Origin: Polytrichum commune
Lineage: Eukaryota > Streptophyta > Polytrichopsida > Polytrichales > Polytrichaceae
Assembly: GCA_950295325.1 (NCBI GenBank)
Contig: OX485803.1
Coordinates: 50,979,554 to 51,043,553, forward strand
Length of the DNA stretch: 64,000 nucleotides
Direction of reading: 5' to 3'
The notes beneath the pieces were generated by a model. The model had not been told where the DNA came from. It saw only the letters and a list, made by a program, of their open reading frames with translations, and made no database searches. Every line of letters begins with the position of its first letter. Positions within the stretch are counted from its first letter, which is position 1. The translations under genes were made by a program, and so were the position numbers. This document shows, in pieces, positions 13,501 through 25,609 of the stretch.

Positions 13501-14110
13501 AATGAGATGAAATTGAATCTAAAGTCCTGGAAGCCAAAAGACTTATGGGATTAAAAAACACACAAGGATGGTGGCAAACTAACTAATTTCTTAGAGTGCG
13601 GTTGTCTCCGTCAGATAGAGGCTAATTCAACTTGATGGTCCAATTGAAAGAAAGACTTGAGAGTCCCTAATACTACATTTTCATGAAGTGATTGGAACTA
13701 AATGAAGTTATGGGACACTCCAACACAAAGTGTACGTGCCTCACTTTCAATTTCATTATAAGAGAAAAAGTGGCATAATCTATCATCTCTAGAGATAGGA
13801 ACAATCGACCACCGTCCAATTTCAATGGCAAGTCTATGATTTGAGATGTAATAAGCATCAATGATCTCATGTTGTGATGGTGTCAATAGTTGCTTCAAGT
13901 ACAATTCACATTTGTATTTGAGAGAACTCTTGAAATGGAGGTAATCTAGTATCCTCTAGTGTTTGGTGACCGTCTAGAGAATAAAATAAATTGTAGTGGA
14001 GTACACAATATTCCTTTGTACCCAATTGATATCCTATCTAAAACCCCATGACTTTCCAGGAAGTTTGCAAGATCTCATGATTTGGAAAACTCATAAGGTT
14101 CTCCTATTTA
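10510..14110. other. AT-rich spacer with degraded repeats
   Basis: An inverted repeat of about 33 bp pairs GTAGAGATAAATAGGGTGGT (12343) with its diverged complement near 12515-12548. GAGGTTCAACYCTTAGYTCT occurs twice (12281, 12405). ATTTAGTGTTT-like phrases recur at 11890-12150. A fragment of family F lies near 11150-11190. No gene is supported. Confidence 0.5.
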
Positions 14111-14114
14111 ACTC

Positions 14115-14390
14115 TACGGTAAGCATACCTAATTTGGTCAACATTGGACACCTATATTTGAGAGGTGTGCAGTTAGGAATGGACGTAAGAATGGAAACCA
14201 AATAGACATGTGTTCAAAAGAGGTTGCACTACATGCTAAAAGACATGTTGGTTGTTTTAAAGGTGCAATAGTCAACAAGACTTGAGGGACCCATGTGATC
14301 ATATAGAAGGGAAAAGCAATCGTCGCTTTGAAAATGAAAATGATATTCATAGAAGCTCCGAATATTGTGAGGAGAATCAACTAACATTTA
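14115..14390 (+). repeat. Dispersed repeat family F copy
   Basis: CCTATATTTGAGAGGTGTGC, CCAAATAGACATGTGTTC, GCAATAGTCAACAAGA and GATATTCATAGAAGCTCCGA share order and spacing with the copies at 7.2 and 16.8 kb. Confidence 0.6.
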
Positions 14391-15478
14391 AAATTTATTT
14401 GGACTAACCACCTATCCAAAAGAAATAAGGGTGTGCACTTGTGGGGACAATAATATCAAATGACAACATCAAAAGCAACAACATAACAATCACAACTTCA
14501 AATGTTTGTATTCCATGTTCGTCAACCATGATTGTTGTTTTGTGATCTAGTGTATGTGATATAGTGTATATGTACCTATTCATTGTCGACCCACAATAAT
14601 TGTTTTGCAAGTACCGGGTCACAACTAGAGGGTGTCAAATGAACCCTCGATGCTCTAACTTTTGACTAGTTGTGAAAACCACTCTAATTAACATAGCACA
14701 CCATTTCAATACCACATAACAGCAAATGTTTCTCTTCTCTTCTCTTCTTTCTTCACCGATTGTGTTGCTTGGGTTCCTTGTGAGTGCCAACACTCTCATC
14801 ATCTCCAATCCTAATCCTTTTGAGTCTGTACCAGTGGTCTTCACCAGCTCTTTCCCTTTCGGTGTTTATCTTTGGTAGTGTTCAATTTCTCTTCACTGTT
14901 TGAGCATTCAACACTTGTTCATTTCTTCACTTCACATACAACAATTCGGAGGTGTCAGTTCTTAGAATTACAGAAACATAAACTGTTTTATCTTTCTTCT
15001 CTTCTCTTCTTTCTTCACAGTAGGAGGCTGAATTTGGCCACTTCTCACTCCAAATGGTGCTCTCTAAACACCACTAATAGAATTGAAGTTATCTAACTGA
15101 TATGGCTTTTATAATCCTGGTGATGAGTAGACTGCTATTTTGAAGTTCTAGTCGCCAGCACTGTCCCTATGCTCATTTTAGGTGCTGGTCATGTTAGTTA
15201 CCATGGTCGATGTATGCATCGTCTGGAGTCGTGCTTTGGCATGTTTAGGCTAGTCGACTAGATAACGTTTGATGCATAGACGTATATAGGATTTGTAGCC
15301 TCGAGGCCCTGACTGTTAAAAAGGTGGGAGAAGGGTCAGTATGTTGATTGCTTTGGTTCAAAACTTACAGAGGATAGAGAACAGGTTTCAGTAAGCAATT
15401 TATGGAAGTGTTTTACCGAGCATCTGTGCAGTTTTGAAGTGTGAAGAGCTGGTACTACCTTGACTTTCTTGCAATCAG

Positions 15479-15751
15479 GTTCACATCCAGAAGTGCAATG
15501 GAACTGGAGGTATTTGGAGTCTTCCAAACGTCCATTTCCTGAGGACGATCACAAGGCAGGCCACAAATGCAATGCGGAAGCTGGTGACGCTGCAATCTTC
15601 AGATGGAGTTGATGCCCGTTGGGAACCACTTCCTGGAGTTCCGAAAGTGTCCTTTCTCAACAGGAATGCAATTTTAATGCAAAACGGAAGACCCGGGGGC
15701 ATGGTGAGAACAACTACATTGAGGTCTGAAGATGCACCAGAGAGATATTAG
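15479..15751 (+). CDS. Exon-like ORF, possible terminal exon of an unidentified gene
   Basis: After a good acceptor (gactttcttgcaatcag) a 91-codon frame runs from GTT to TAG at 15749. It reads VHIQKCNGTGGIWSLPNVHF near its start, then DARWEPLPGVPKVSFLNRN and ILMQNGRPGGMVRTTTLRSE at its end. Composition and codon choice are more gene-like than the flanks, and the frame has no repeats. I recognise no family. A possible preceding exon is the short frame from ATG at 15341 to about 15384 (MLIALVQNLQRIEN), but the phase does not join cleanly. It could be noncoding by chance. Confidence 0.3.
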   Translation, partial: VHIQKCNGTGGIWSLPNVHFLRTITRQATNAMRKLVTLQSSDGVDARWEPLPGVPKVSFLNRNAILMQNGRPGGMVRTTTLRSEDAPERY

Positions 15752-16253
15752 AACTTGGAGGAGGAAGAGGTAATTTACAGTGGATTCTTTCTGTCTGTGG
15801 ATACACGTTCTACAGAATCAACATACACGCAGTAGGAGTATAAAAAGAACGCCTGTAATAGGTATTCATCGTAATTTGGAAACGCTTTCCTAGGTGCCAT
15901 TATGGCACTCTTGTATTTGCTCAGCAGTGTTGCATTTGCGTCATCTGTCTGGATATGCATGTCTCCAAGCCCCAGCACCTACATTAAAATGGTGTGCTAC
16001 CTTGACCTGGTGCTATGTCCTTAAAAAAGCCGCGTGTCTAATTTTTTCCTCTTACAATTATATCTATTTTCTACGTTGAACAAGCTGGGGCGCCTATAAA
16101 GAACATTGAGTTTGCAACATGAAATGGTAGTGCAAAAACATTTTTCCCCTTTGAACTCGAGAGTAGGGATAACATCAACTGCTGTTTGGCTAACCAGAGG
16201 TAGCTATGTGCAGTTCTACATGAAGGCATAAGGTGTGGCGATGGCTTATTCCT

Positions 16254-18011
16254 TTATCCCCAGAAGCGAGGAACTGAGGCGGTCAAGGACTTGACAGTGG
16301 CCTCGTCCGTTCCGAACGCTTTCATGAGCACAGCGGGGTCGATTTTGGTCTCAAATAATTGGTTGGCAGTAAGCAGGAGGCCTGGGAATTGGGCGTTGAA
16401 AGAGTTGAACGACACGGCTGGTGTATCGCCGACATTTATCTGGAAATGCAACGTAGCTCTGGGAAATATGTATACGTCCCCCTTCTGTAAGGTTTCGGCG
16501 TACAGCTTGTTGTCGTGGCTAATGAAACCGGTGAAGATGGTGCCTTCCACAACATAGATCGTCTCCGTTGCCAAAGGGTGCGTGTGGGGTGGCAGGACGC
16601 CTCCGGGTGCGAAGTCCAACCTCACGTGAGAGATTTGTTGTGTATTCAATCCGGGGAATTGTTGAACCAGCGCGTAGGTCACGGTAGCATTCGTGCCTGT
16701 CACGGAGACGTCTCCTGCAGCATTTCAGACCTTCATCATCATGACTAAAGTTGGCCGGTGTTAACCCAATACAGCAATAATCTTTATGAGTGGTTTGTGG
16801 TAAGGGGTGGATCTAAGATTAATAACGGACACCAAAAAGGCATCTACCATGTGGTTGAAAGAGATTGGACTACGTGTTCTAAAAAAGATGATGTTAAGCA
16901 TTCTAGGCTCAATAGTCAACATCATAATGGGGGTGACTTATACGATCATTTTAATGAGCACGAGAATCCTCACTTTGATGATGAATAAGATATTCATACG
17001 AGCTCCGGAAATTATGAAGAACATGGCTACGGGACGATTTGTTTTGCTAATCATCTCGTACTAATTGTGTTTCGTATCCTACGAGAAGTAGGCGCAGAAA
17101 GAACAGTGTCCGATCAAAACCAGTCATTCAATTTTCATCAATTCATGGTTACGCACAGTTGATACGCAGAGCCAAGTATGAGGATATTCACATATTCCAC
17201 CTTGTAGGTAGCTACCAGTCCTCAATTGGTGGTAGAATCCTCTCCGGTTGAGAAGCTAGGGTTCGGTGTAATCCAAGAGACTGATGTTGTCTTCCTACTG
17301 TGAGCTTGTCTACCATCCTATATCTCCCCGGAAGTCGCAAATCATTGCAATACTATATTTAGACGCTTAAATTATTCGTAACATAGCGTACTAGCATTTG
17401 AGCAACTATAGCCTGAATGTCCTTGAGACGCTGGGGTATCCATTCAGCAGCTAGGGTGCTCAACTTCGAAGGACCTGGTGAGGAGTCTAAATTCTTCGGT
17501 AAGTATTCCTGATGTTAACATACAAGTCGTGCAAGGTTGATCTAAAGTAGTGATTCTACCCACACCTTAGAGTCAGGGTGTGCGATGCTGGTGCAAGAAC
17601 ACTTCATCAAACCAAGGTTAGTCAACAGACGTGAGTAAATGCAGTCTCGGATGAATAGAACTAGGGCATGCAGGACGATGGCCATATATGTATCAATTTC
17701 AGCTGTCTCATGCATTTCTGAACAGCACAATGGCTCATCCATGGTTGATGTGATCTGGTACCAGGTGAGCGAAGTCCGGTGAAAAGAAAGTCTTTGGAGG
17801 TGACGGATGCGCGGCTCTTGCAGGCATAGCCGTTCATATGTGGAATATTGTTCTCGCTTCCGAAGTCCGCCACACAGAAATCTTGCATGGGATCAGGATC
17901 TGCCGCGTGACTGAAGAGCACAGCACGAGACAACAGCAGCAGTGTGCTCAGAAGAGCAGAAACTTCGAGACACATACCCAAAGCAGCTGCAGGTTGTCTC
18001 AAGAATGCCAT
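16254..18011 (-). CDS. Germin-like protein (secreted cupin), two exons
   Basis: Germin-like proteins are secreted manganese-binding cupins of the cell wall; members have superoxide dismutase or oxalate oxidase activity or serve as receptors. Exon 1 is 18011-17762 and exon 2 is 16714-16254 (TAA), joined by a 1047-base GT-AG intron in phase 1, giving 236 aa. The N-terminus has a hydrophobic signal peptide with cleavage likely near residue 36, then the typical mature start DPDPMQDFCVAD and the second conserved cysteine in GYACKS. The join restores LRSPGDVSVTGTNATVTYAL, as in family members. Germin box 1 (PPHTHPLATETIYVVEG) gives metal ligands His127, His129 and Glu134. Box 2 (GDVYIFPRATLHFQIN) gives His173. 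The RGD tripeptide of many members is KGD here, and the usual PRG is PRA. The intron holds a copy of a dispersed repeat (16782-17040). The specific enzyme activity cannot be told from sequence. Confidence 0.93.
16782..17040 (+). repeat. Dispersed repeat family F copy in the germin-like gene intron
   Basis: GAGTGGTTTGTGGTAAGGGG, GAGATTGGACTACGTGTTC, GGCTCAATAGTCAACATCAT and ATATTCATACGAGCTCCGGA are shared with other copies. It takes up about a quarter of the 1047-base intron and is antisense to the gene. Confidence 0.65.
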
Positions 18012-18743
18012 GTATGACTAAATGATTGAATGAATGAGTGCAGGCGAGTCAATACAGAAGTACAACCAAGAGAACGCCAATACAAGCTAAATCTCAGTGG
18101 AGCTGAGCAATATAGACGTGATGAGAGATGTGCGCTACAAGCTCTATCTGCGATGGGAGCAGATTCTGAAAACCTGGAGTCTGGCTGCAAGGCAAACAGA
18201 GTAGAAGTAGTCGAAGGCATACACTGCACTCGGCCATGGCCTTCCAAGGTTCACTCCCTGGAACCCACCTTCGGGGATATTAAAAAAAGATTTACTATAA
18301 TGATCAAGTGGGAGACGCTAGAGTAATAAATCAGTAGCAACTTTGTACGTCAGGAATTAACAGACAGGCGTTTATTGGATTCAGTTCTCTGCTGCCGCCG
18401 AATTCTCAGTAATATACAAGCTGTCAAGGAGCTATGCTTGTCGAAACCTGTAGCTTTGGCAAGCCCGAGGATTCTGCCCATTCGGGGGACAGTTTTCTGG
18501 TCCTGAATTTTATCACCTCCGTCCCAATATCTAGGATAATGGTAGATGAACCACTTTCACCAAGCCGTACCATCTACTCTTACGTACCAGCCAGAGGTGC
18601 TGAACTAAGGGTCAATGATCGCCTCTCTCAGATGCTCTGTTCTAGAGGAGAAGGCAAAGACTCCGCTCAACAAACTTAGCTACTTGTTCGTACTGATCCA
18701 CGTACGTGGAATGCATGTACGGAAGCGGATTTGGTACAACGAA
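18012..18743. other. Upstream region of the germin-like gene
   Basis: This region contains the promoter of the minus-strand germin-like gene. A TTTTTTTAATAT stretch on the minus strand (about 18278-18290) could serve as an AT-rich core promoter, but I see no firm TATA box. The plus-strand ORF at 18434-18679 resembles nothing known. Confidence 0.4.
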
Positions 18744-18956
18744 CGGGGAGTACCGGCTGCTAGGTACAGATGAACCGGTTGAGTTTGAGAAATAACCGGT
18801 TGAAGTTCAAGACTCCAGGAAAATAACCGATCATTTTAGAGGAATCTGTAGAATGTACCTCAAATTATTAAAGAAAAGCCGGAAGATCACAACATGTAAC
18901 CGGTTGGACTTGGAAACACTAGGATTTTGTCCGATCATGCCCAAAAAACTCCCCCC
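18744..18956 (-). repeat. Family A element, copy 3, opposite orientation
   Basis: The reverse-complement unit starts at CGGGGAG (18744) and ends at the AAAAACTCCCCCC block. The inner blocks GAACCGGTTGAGTTTGAGAA and CGATCATTTTAGAGGAAT are shared with the copies at 54595 and 60790. Confidence 0.75.
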
Positions 18957-19555
18957 ATACGAAATTTTGGTATACGGCTGTTCCCTTTCCAGAGGACAAT
19001 GTCAGAATCTCCGATTTGCATGTTGATGAACCCTAGGAGGTTGTCAGCATGTCCATGGAAGAGGAACAGCATATTACGTAAACACTGCTGCATTAGTCTA
19101 CAGTTGACATGTGTGCTACAAAGCTCTCATGATGACATGATGACCTGTGCTGTGCTTGCGTGATTCCGGAATTAGCATAAGACACCCGGAGTTAGTCGAG
19201 TGAGAGGAAGTTGGGATCAATAAACCATAAACCCACAGAGGGTAGGTTTTTCACTGGACCCTTTAACATGGCATAGATCCTTCTGGCAGATTTGGAGTCC
19301 CACCTACCCTCACCTGGGATTCGAGAGAGATTTCTGTACCTTTGTAGCCAGGTATCGTTAGGACTAATTTGGGTTGAGTCCCGGCTGAGATTTCTCACAC
19401 ATTCTCATGGTATCCATGAGTCATCCAGTGCTAGACATCTGCATTAGTTTTGGGAGTTCTTTCCATGTATTAACTTCGAACTCAACAACTCGGTGCTAGG
19501 TTTGGCTGCAGGAGACGATGACATGTGAAGAATCCGCCAGACAGCCACACACTTA

Positions 19556-19712
19556 TAGTAAGAAACATGGTCCCAAACCAACAGGTTCCAGGAAAAATTG
19601 GGTTTGCAAAATTGTTACGTCCGCCGATCTATGCGGGGTCTAGATTGAGCATTTCGATTGAACAAAGGCAGTTGCTTGGAACCTGTGGGTTTTGGGACCA
19701 TGTTTCCTACTA
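19556..19712. mobile_element. Small fold-back MITE (157 bp)
   Basis: The left arm TAGTAAGAAACATGGTCCCA continues as AACCAACAGGTTCCAG. The right arm is the complement of TAGTAGGAAACATGGTCCCA and AAACCCACAGGTTCCAAG. Arms are about 37 bp. The middle is unrelated to the other families, and no clear target duplication is seen. Confidence 0.7.
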
Positions 19713-20134
19713 GTGGCAGCACTCGCACATACTAGCTGCTAGCACTTATTAACTGCACCACGAATCCAACCTTCCAGTCTTGTGCAGATCAAACAGAAAG
19801 TCGGCAAGGTAAGTAGCTCAACTTGTGGAATTCTTGTGTACCTTTGGAGTTAATTAGAAGCAGGTTCCTGGTTGCAAGCATGAATCCGCTGCCTTGTGTC
19901 CAGATTCATTCGAATCAAGTGGCCTTGAATTGCACCAACCGACACGAAGTACTCACAAATCACAGGCTTCCGTTTCAGCTACTTTGGATAGGACCACAGG
20001 ACTTGCAAGATGTACACAAACCTGCCCTCCCAGTTCCCTGCAAAGAAAGTAAGTAGGGTACGCAAATACCCCAAAACCAACACGTTCGGAACCTAAAACC
20101 ACCAAAATGTACCACAGTCATACATTTGAAGGAC

Positions 20135-20290
20135 CCCATTGAGGTATATGGCCCTATAGTTGTGGGCACTTCCAACACCACATGCGTTTTTGACCGTTGC
20201 ATCAACTTGGGATTTGTCTCTCCGGTCAGCAGTTGCGAATCACAAAGATTGTCATTTAGAAGGTTTTAGAATCCAAATAAGACCACATGT
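20135..20290 (-). repeat. Dispersed repeat family F, partial copy
   Basis: GGCCCTATAGTTGTGGGCAC, TTCCAACACCACATGCG and CACAAAGATTGTCATTTAGA align with one half of the family F unit. The second half is missing or unrecognisable. Confidence 0.5.
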
Positions 20291-21290
20291 TGCATGCACT
20301 ATGTGCACAACGATGATGCCAAGCTCCAAGTTGCTTGCAATTTGCAACGAGGTTGGGAAGGCATACCCAAAACCAATATTGTACCTAAAACCAACAAAGT
20401 GTCTTAGGGTGGCAACATCTGGGAAATATTGCAGGGGTCCTCGGAAAATAAGACCATTTGAGAGCTGATAATGGTTTTAGAATAGTGTATGATAGATTTA
20501 TTATAGTGGACTTCAAAATAGGGGTTGGATTGAAAATACTATAATGTTTGTATATCTTACTATAATACTTCATTTTTATTATAGGATCTTATTATTATTA
20601 TTATTATTATCAACAAGATGAAAACATTCCCACGGTCTGGGCTAGGACACCCATCCTATAAACACACCTTATTATACAACTTTAATCCATTAGATTTTAT
20701 ATTAGAACTTGTTCATTTACATAAATTTTGATACCATTGGATTCATCTTATCTTTCTCATTATCTACATATATAAAATGTTAAGTTAATAATCATATTGA
20801 TATCAATATAAAGTGATATACGTCATGTCCATTTGCACATCCTTGGTGGTCAATAAGTGTGAATGTGTTATTGTTTTTATTGTTAAATATTTGTGACATG
20901 AAAGAGGATTAGTAGTGCTAATAAATCAAGTTTTGATAAGGATACTCCAAGAACCTATATAGGTTTTTGCATTATCCCAGTGGCACAACATCGTGCTAGT
21001 TGGTTTAATGGGATGCTATTCATTATTGTGGCTCTACTGATGATTAAATTCTTCATGATGACTACACCTAAGGGTAATCATTATTGTAAACTGACCCTTA
21101 TATGTTCTTGCATGAAATAAAATGGCTTGAACATGAGAACCTAGTAAGGTTGGTATGGGACACATGCATATTGTCAGCAATCTATAATTCCATATTAGAT
21201 TATTCACATGGTTTCCAAGAACTACTAATAACATTACTCACATGTAGGCCTATGTATTTTGGGGCTGAAATTTTTCTGGTCATTGTTCCC

Positions 21291-22048
21291 CCGGGGGTGG
21301 ACTCCTCATATCATGTACGCACTAACGAGAGTATAAGAAGGAGTATAATTTGAGGTGTATGCATACATGATATGGATAAGGGAGAGATATTTTATTTTCT
21401 CTAATGTGTACATCTAGAAAGGTTATTATTATTATTTTGGTAGTAAAGGTAGATGCACAAAAGGGGGCCCTAAGGTTTAGGGAAATTTTTGACAATAGAT
21501 TTGTTATTTTAATTCAATTCATGTTTTCACCTATTGGTGTTATATGGTCATAGTCCTTAATAACTATCATGTATGTTCTTGTTAGGGTTCGCATTTGGAT
21601 TCTAGGTTTCTACAAGCTAAAGGCTCTTGGAGCACTCATGGGCTTCCTTGACTTTTTCTCTCCCAATTGTGGCTAACTTATTATGCTCTTGTTGTTATTT
21701 GTTAACAACAATGTACATATTAATGTATACGTAATGGCTACCAATTGGGAGTTACATGCTATAGATGAAAAAAAAGTTCAATGACTAAGTTCTCATTGGA
21801 CAATGAAAGCAAATTTCATGTTTACTATAGGCTTATTTAATTCATGATTTATATATATTTTTACATATAATGGAGGCATTTATCACATTAAATTGAAAAT
21901 TTTAGTTTAAATACACAAGTCCATTTTCTAGCGTGTCATAAATACGTATATATTTGTTATTCTTTATAAACTTCTTGTATATAAGGGATTTAATTTCATA
22001 GAGACTCACGCGCATAATTTAGGTTTCCAATGAAGAGTCCGCCCCTGG
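21291..22048. mobile_element. Non-autonomous DNA transposon, family B copy 2
   Basis: This 758-bp element is in the opposite orientation to copy 1. Its ends are CCGGGGGTGGACTCCTCAT and the complement of CCAGGGGCGGACTCTTCAT. The flanks CATTGTTCCC (21281-21290) and GATTATTCCC (22049-22058) look like an imperfect 9-10-bp target duplication, which suggests a Mutator-like or hAT-like origin. It has no transposase; a family-wide autonomous partner is not in the window. Confidence 0.75.
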
Positions 22049-22518
22049 GATTATTCCCCTCCTATTCTAGGCCTCCTTACAAAATGAACAACACGCATCA
22101 CGAACATTGTTCACAACATTACTTTCGACAGACACATAATAAGTATTGGGCTTACTTTACTAGACTAAAATTATTTCTGAACATTTATTATGTGCTGCGT
22201 GGTAGGTGCCTACGCCAAGCCCCACATGGAAGTCGGCGCCAGGTAGGTCGGCTTGGAATGCAACAAACTTAAGGCTAAGAATAAAGTGACGAGAACAACA
22301 TGCCAGGAATATAGTGAGGCTGACAACCCGAGGGGGTTCGCTTGTAGTATAGTTGTGTTTTTTTCCCGGGCTTTTTGAGTTCGTGTTGTTATATAGTATT
22401 TTGTAGTCCGAGAATCTGTTGTCTATGTATGTGATAGATTTGTCTTTGGGGATTTAAGTTTCTTGTATTAGGATGACGTTTGGTTTATTGTGTATGTCTT
22501 GTATAAGTTCTATGATGC

Positions 22519-23860
22519 CTAGCAGGCTGGAGGTAATGTGTCATGTGTTCCGTGTGGTAATGTGGATGTTGGTGTTGTGTGTGTTTGTGTATTGTAGTTG
22601 GGTGGGTTGCTCAAGTGTGGGGTTGTGGGTGTTTGTGTAGCCCGTAATCTGGTGGGTGCGTTGGGCAATTGTTTGTAGGAGTTGTTTGGGTATGAGGGGG
22701 AAATGTTGTGCAAGATTTTGTGGAGTGCTAGTCTTTCCTTGGGCTATGTTTTGGTTGATGTGGTTATGTATGAATGTTGTTGAGGGGTATGAGGACTTAT
22801 GCAACCTTTCCGTGTATACCGCGGCATTGAGGCATAGGATGTGGCACCATCCCGTTTGTTTGTCGGTGTGAGGGTGGTTGTTGGTGGCAAAGCTTACTCC
22901 AACTATGTTATCCGCACCAAAAACTTATTTTATGGCATATATGATGGAAGTTTGGGTTTCGCGTTGTAGAAGATTGTTGGCCACAAAGATAGTGCTAATC
23001 CGTAGCTCCGATGGATTTCCGGCTCCTCGGTCCTTCATGATGCTTACTTGTAGTTTTTCGTGGTTGAAAACGATTCCGTCCTTGAGCACGGCGTCTCTCA
23101 TTTCTTCCGTAGTAAGGTGAGGAATGTGAAGTTCTTATTTAATTCTGGTTTTGTGAGACCCATGAATTCGTGTTATCTCCAGGACTAGTAGCTTTCACGC
23201 ACAATGGCCTCGAAGATGTAAGATCCGTGTTCATAACGTAGTAATTCCCCTTTGACATGTAGTTGGAGATTGTGGGCCTTGATGGCGAGTTCATATCAAC
23301 TCTCAACCTTTTCGATGACCGGTGCGCCATCTTCAAACTCCATGATGAATGTTTGGCTACCTTGGAGGAGTGCGATTTCATCTTGTTGTGAATTTTAAAA
23401 GTGCAACTTGATAAATCCCGCTCAATTTTTGGTGAAGACATTGATACCAATATCTAATGAGTTTGAATATGTCATTTCGAGGGGTATGTCTGTTTGCCGG
23501 AGCCTTTATAAGTATGTCACTTCCGCTTCTTGTCTACTAATGCTCTTAAAACCGTAATAAAAACGAATGGTGATGTAGAATCCATCGGAGAGTCCGGTTG
23601 TGAGATCAATATTTTCTTGCTTTAAAATTTGAATGAAGTGAAGTGAAGATGGTTGCCGGAGACTGCATCCGGTTTCACACTCGGGTACAATGGTTGTTGA
23701 ACCCGCAGGATTGTTCTTCGGAGGGTCTAGAAATCAATGATTTTTCTTGAGGGGGTCTCGATCTTTGCGAAGTCATCCTTCATGCAAAGTTCATGTATGA
23801 TGTTTTTGCCCTTGTGTAGGGCGATGGCTTCGTGGATTGAAAAGCCTAACCACATTTGTA
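22519..23860 (-). mobile_element. Decayed mobile-element ORF (retroelement-like), many frameshifts and stops
   Basis: Read on the minus strand, this stretch alternates between frames but keeps protein-like sequence: HELCMKDDFAKIETPSRKI, SDGFYITIRFYYGFKSIS, DEIALLQGSQTFIMEFED, then HIPHLTTEEMRDAVLKDG, NPSELRISTIFVANNLLQ, VFGADNIVGVSF and TGWCHILCLNAAVYTERL. One stop (TAA replacing a likely CAA) interrupts at the AIK-VFG junction, and several others occur nearer the 5' side. The style, with an RNA-binding-like or ORF1-like fold followed by a Gln/Thr/His-rich tail (22519-22800), suggests a retroelement structural ORF. I could not assign a family. No reverse transcriptase motif is visible around it. 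Confidence 0.5.
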
Positions 23861-24686
23861 AAACTATTTCTATGTTTAGAACGGTTTATTAGGTGTTCAT
23901 ATCTATGTCCATGTAACTACGGTTTATTAGGTATTCATAACTTTATTGTACGTAAATGATTAAAATGTAAAATATTCAAAATAATAAAATAATAAAATAA
24001 TTTTTTTATAGATTATAAGATCTAATCTTATAGAAGCATAATATTTATTTAGATCTTAAATAAACTAATGTTAGTATTTTTTGAATATTTTATACTGAAA
24101 TTTATAGTATGGATAACTATGGACCATCCAAACCGGTCTTGGTTTTATTTATGACTTACATACTACAATAAAAGATTATAGGGCCCCTTGAAAATATTTA
24201 GTAAAATGCGAAAATTTAAGGAATTGGATGAACAATAAATCGCGATCGATAGTATGTAATAAGTTGAATTATTTAAAAAATTAAATATATTATGCTAATA
24301 TGACTATGTCGGTTGATGCACACATATGCAAGGAAGTCGAAGGTGAAGGTAGAAGAAACGGTGTTGCCGATGAACCCAACCTCACGCTCAGATCCTATGA
24401 AATGACGCAAGTTGTTAGAGGCATGCGGTTGAAGATGGACACGATAAAGTTCGAGCAGGACTTTACAACTTGTAAATTAAGTGGCGTGTATATGGAATTA
24501 GAAAACATATTCTTGCATTAATATTGTATGGAAATCAAGCAATAACCTAGCATTCACATTGTAATAATTGGCTCAGAAAGAAAATCGAAGCCGTCGTCAT
24601 TTATCAAAGTAACGGAAGTATATGGGTTAGGAATCAATCTCGTAATGTTGCAAAAATTTTCTAATTTTTAAAAGAAGCAATTTCTA

Positions 24687-24956
24687 TTGAATTTGAAAGT
24701 AAACGAATCAAAGTTAAAGGGTGTTAGCATGCCGCAAGATAATAGTCATGTAGAGGTCAAGGGACGCGGAAGCGAGAAGGCCATGAAGAAGGGGAGGGCA
24801 GCTAAGGGAGCTGCAAAGAAGCGATCTGCATCAGAGGTAGTTGTTGGGCACCCAATAAGTACAGATGGTGGGAAACAAAAAATTGGGACGGTACTTGGAG
24901 GGGATGTAAAAGATGGAAGTGACACTCAGAAGATTACAGTGGGTAGAAGTGGGTAG
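24687..24956 (+). CDS. Lysine-rich 89-aa ORF of unknown status
   Basis: The reading frame is 90 codons, with a basic centre (GRGSEKAMKKGRAAKGAAKK) resembling a nuclear localisation or histone-tail-like segment. It lies about 230 bases before the HAD phosphatase remnant and on the same strand, so it might be a leftover 5' exon of that pseudogene. It has no recognisable domain. Base composition is more coding-like than that of the surrounding AT-rich DNA. Confidence 0.2.
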   Translation: MNLKVNESKLKGVSMPQDNSHVEVKGRGSEKAMKKGRAAKGAAKKRSASEVVVGHPISTDGGKQKIGTVLGGDVKDGSDTQKITVGRSG

Positions 24957-25189
24957 GAAAATAGTGGTTGGGGGAAGGGTGGGAACAAAGGAGGTTGAAT
25001 TATGGGAGAGCCACAGAAGGAGGGTCAAAGTGAAGATGGTATCAGTAGGGAGATGAGAATTTTCTTGGAGGGAAATGCCAGTTACAACCATTGGAGAGTG
25101 ACCGTCTAATGGCAGGGGATGTAGCAGTTGTAGCTGAGGTCGTATCCCATACGTAAGCACCGGGGAAGGGAGAATCCACGTTTACAGTT

Positions 25190-25606
25190 TGTAAAAGAAG
25201 TAAAACCGTGTCACCGTGCGAGATAGGTGGTATTGGTGGCGAAAAAAATGCGTCTGGTGGTCAGGTGAGTCCGCTGCACAATCTACAAATGTTCGCGATA
25301 GCGTAACCCTACAATCCAACCAAATTGTTGATCTTCAATGTGCATGGTACTCTTGTGGATACCAGTTTGTTGGCTCAACCAAATCCAAACCGCAACATTC
25401 GTGTTACCAAGAAATCCACGACACGTAGATTCGTGTTCGGGCAATGGATGATGGAGTTTTTGGGGCGGTGTCTTAAAATGTTCAAAGTAGCCTTTTGGGG
25501 TATAAAGAGTAGCGAATATATGAAAGATGTCCTACGGAAGATTTTACCAGTGTTCAGACATTTGGAAGGCTATAAGCCATTTTTGTTTGTTATATATTGT
25601 TGTTAA
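25190..25606 (+). pseudogene. FCP1/NIF-like HAD phosphatase fragment with an in-frame stop
   Basis: The HAD phosphatase superfamily has a DxDxT/DxxGT nucleophile strand. Here a single frame reads LLIFNVHGTLVDTSLL, then TRRFVFGQWMMEFLGRCL, FKVAFWGIKSSEYMKDVL and LEGYKPFLFVI. This follows the order of FCP1/NIF-like domains (nucleophile strand, FxRPxxxEFL segment, VAxWS/G strand). The nucleophile aspartates are replaced (FNVHGT), the RP is GQ, and the frame meets TAA at 25304 before the domain and ends soon after the second strand. It is therefore a truncated, inactive copy. Such degenerate HAD families occur as multicopy genes in some seed-free plants, but that is recollection, not shown here. 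Confidence 0.5.
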
Positions 25607-25609
25607 AGT

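Noticed and set aside
22519..22804. Thr/His/Gln-rich small protein genes
   Set aside because: They are the tail of the decayed mobile-element ORF, and the low-complexity composition comes from GT-rich DNA.
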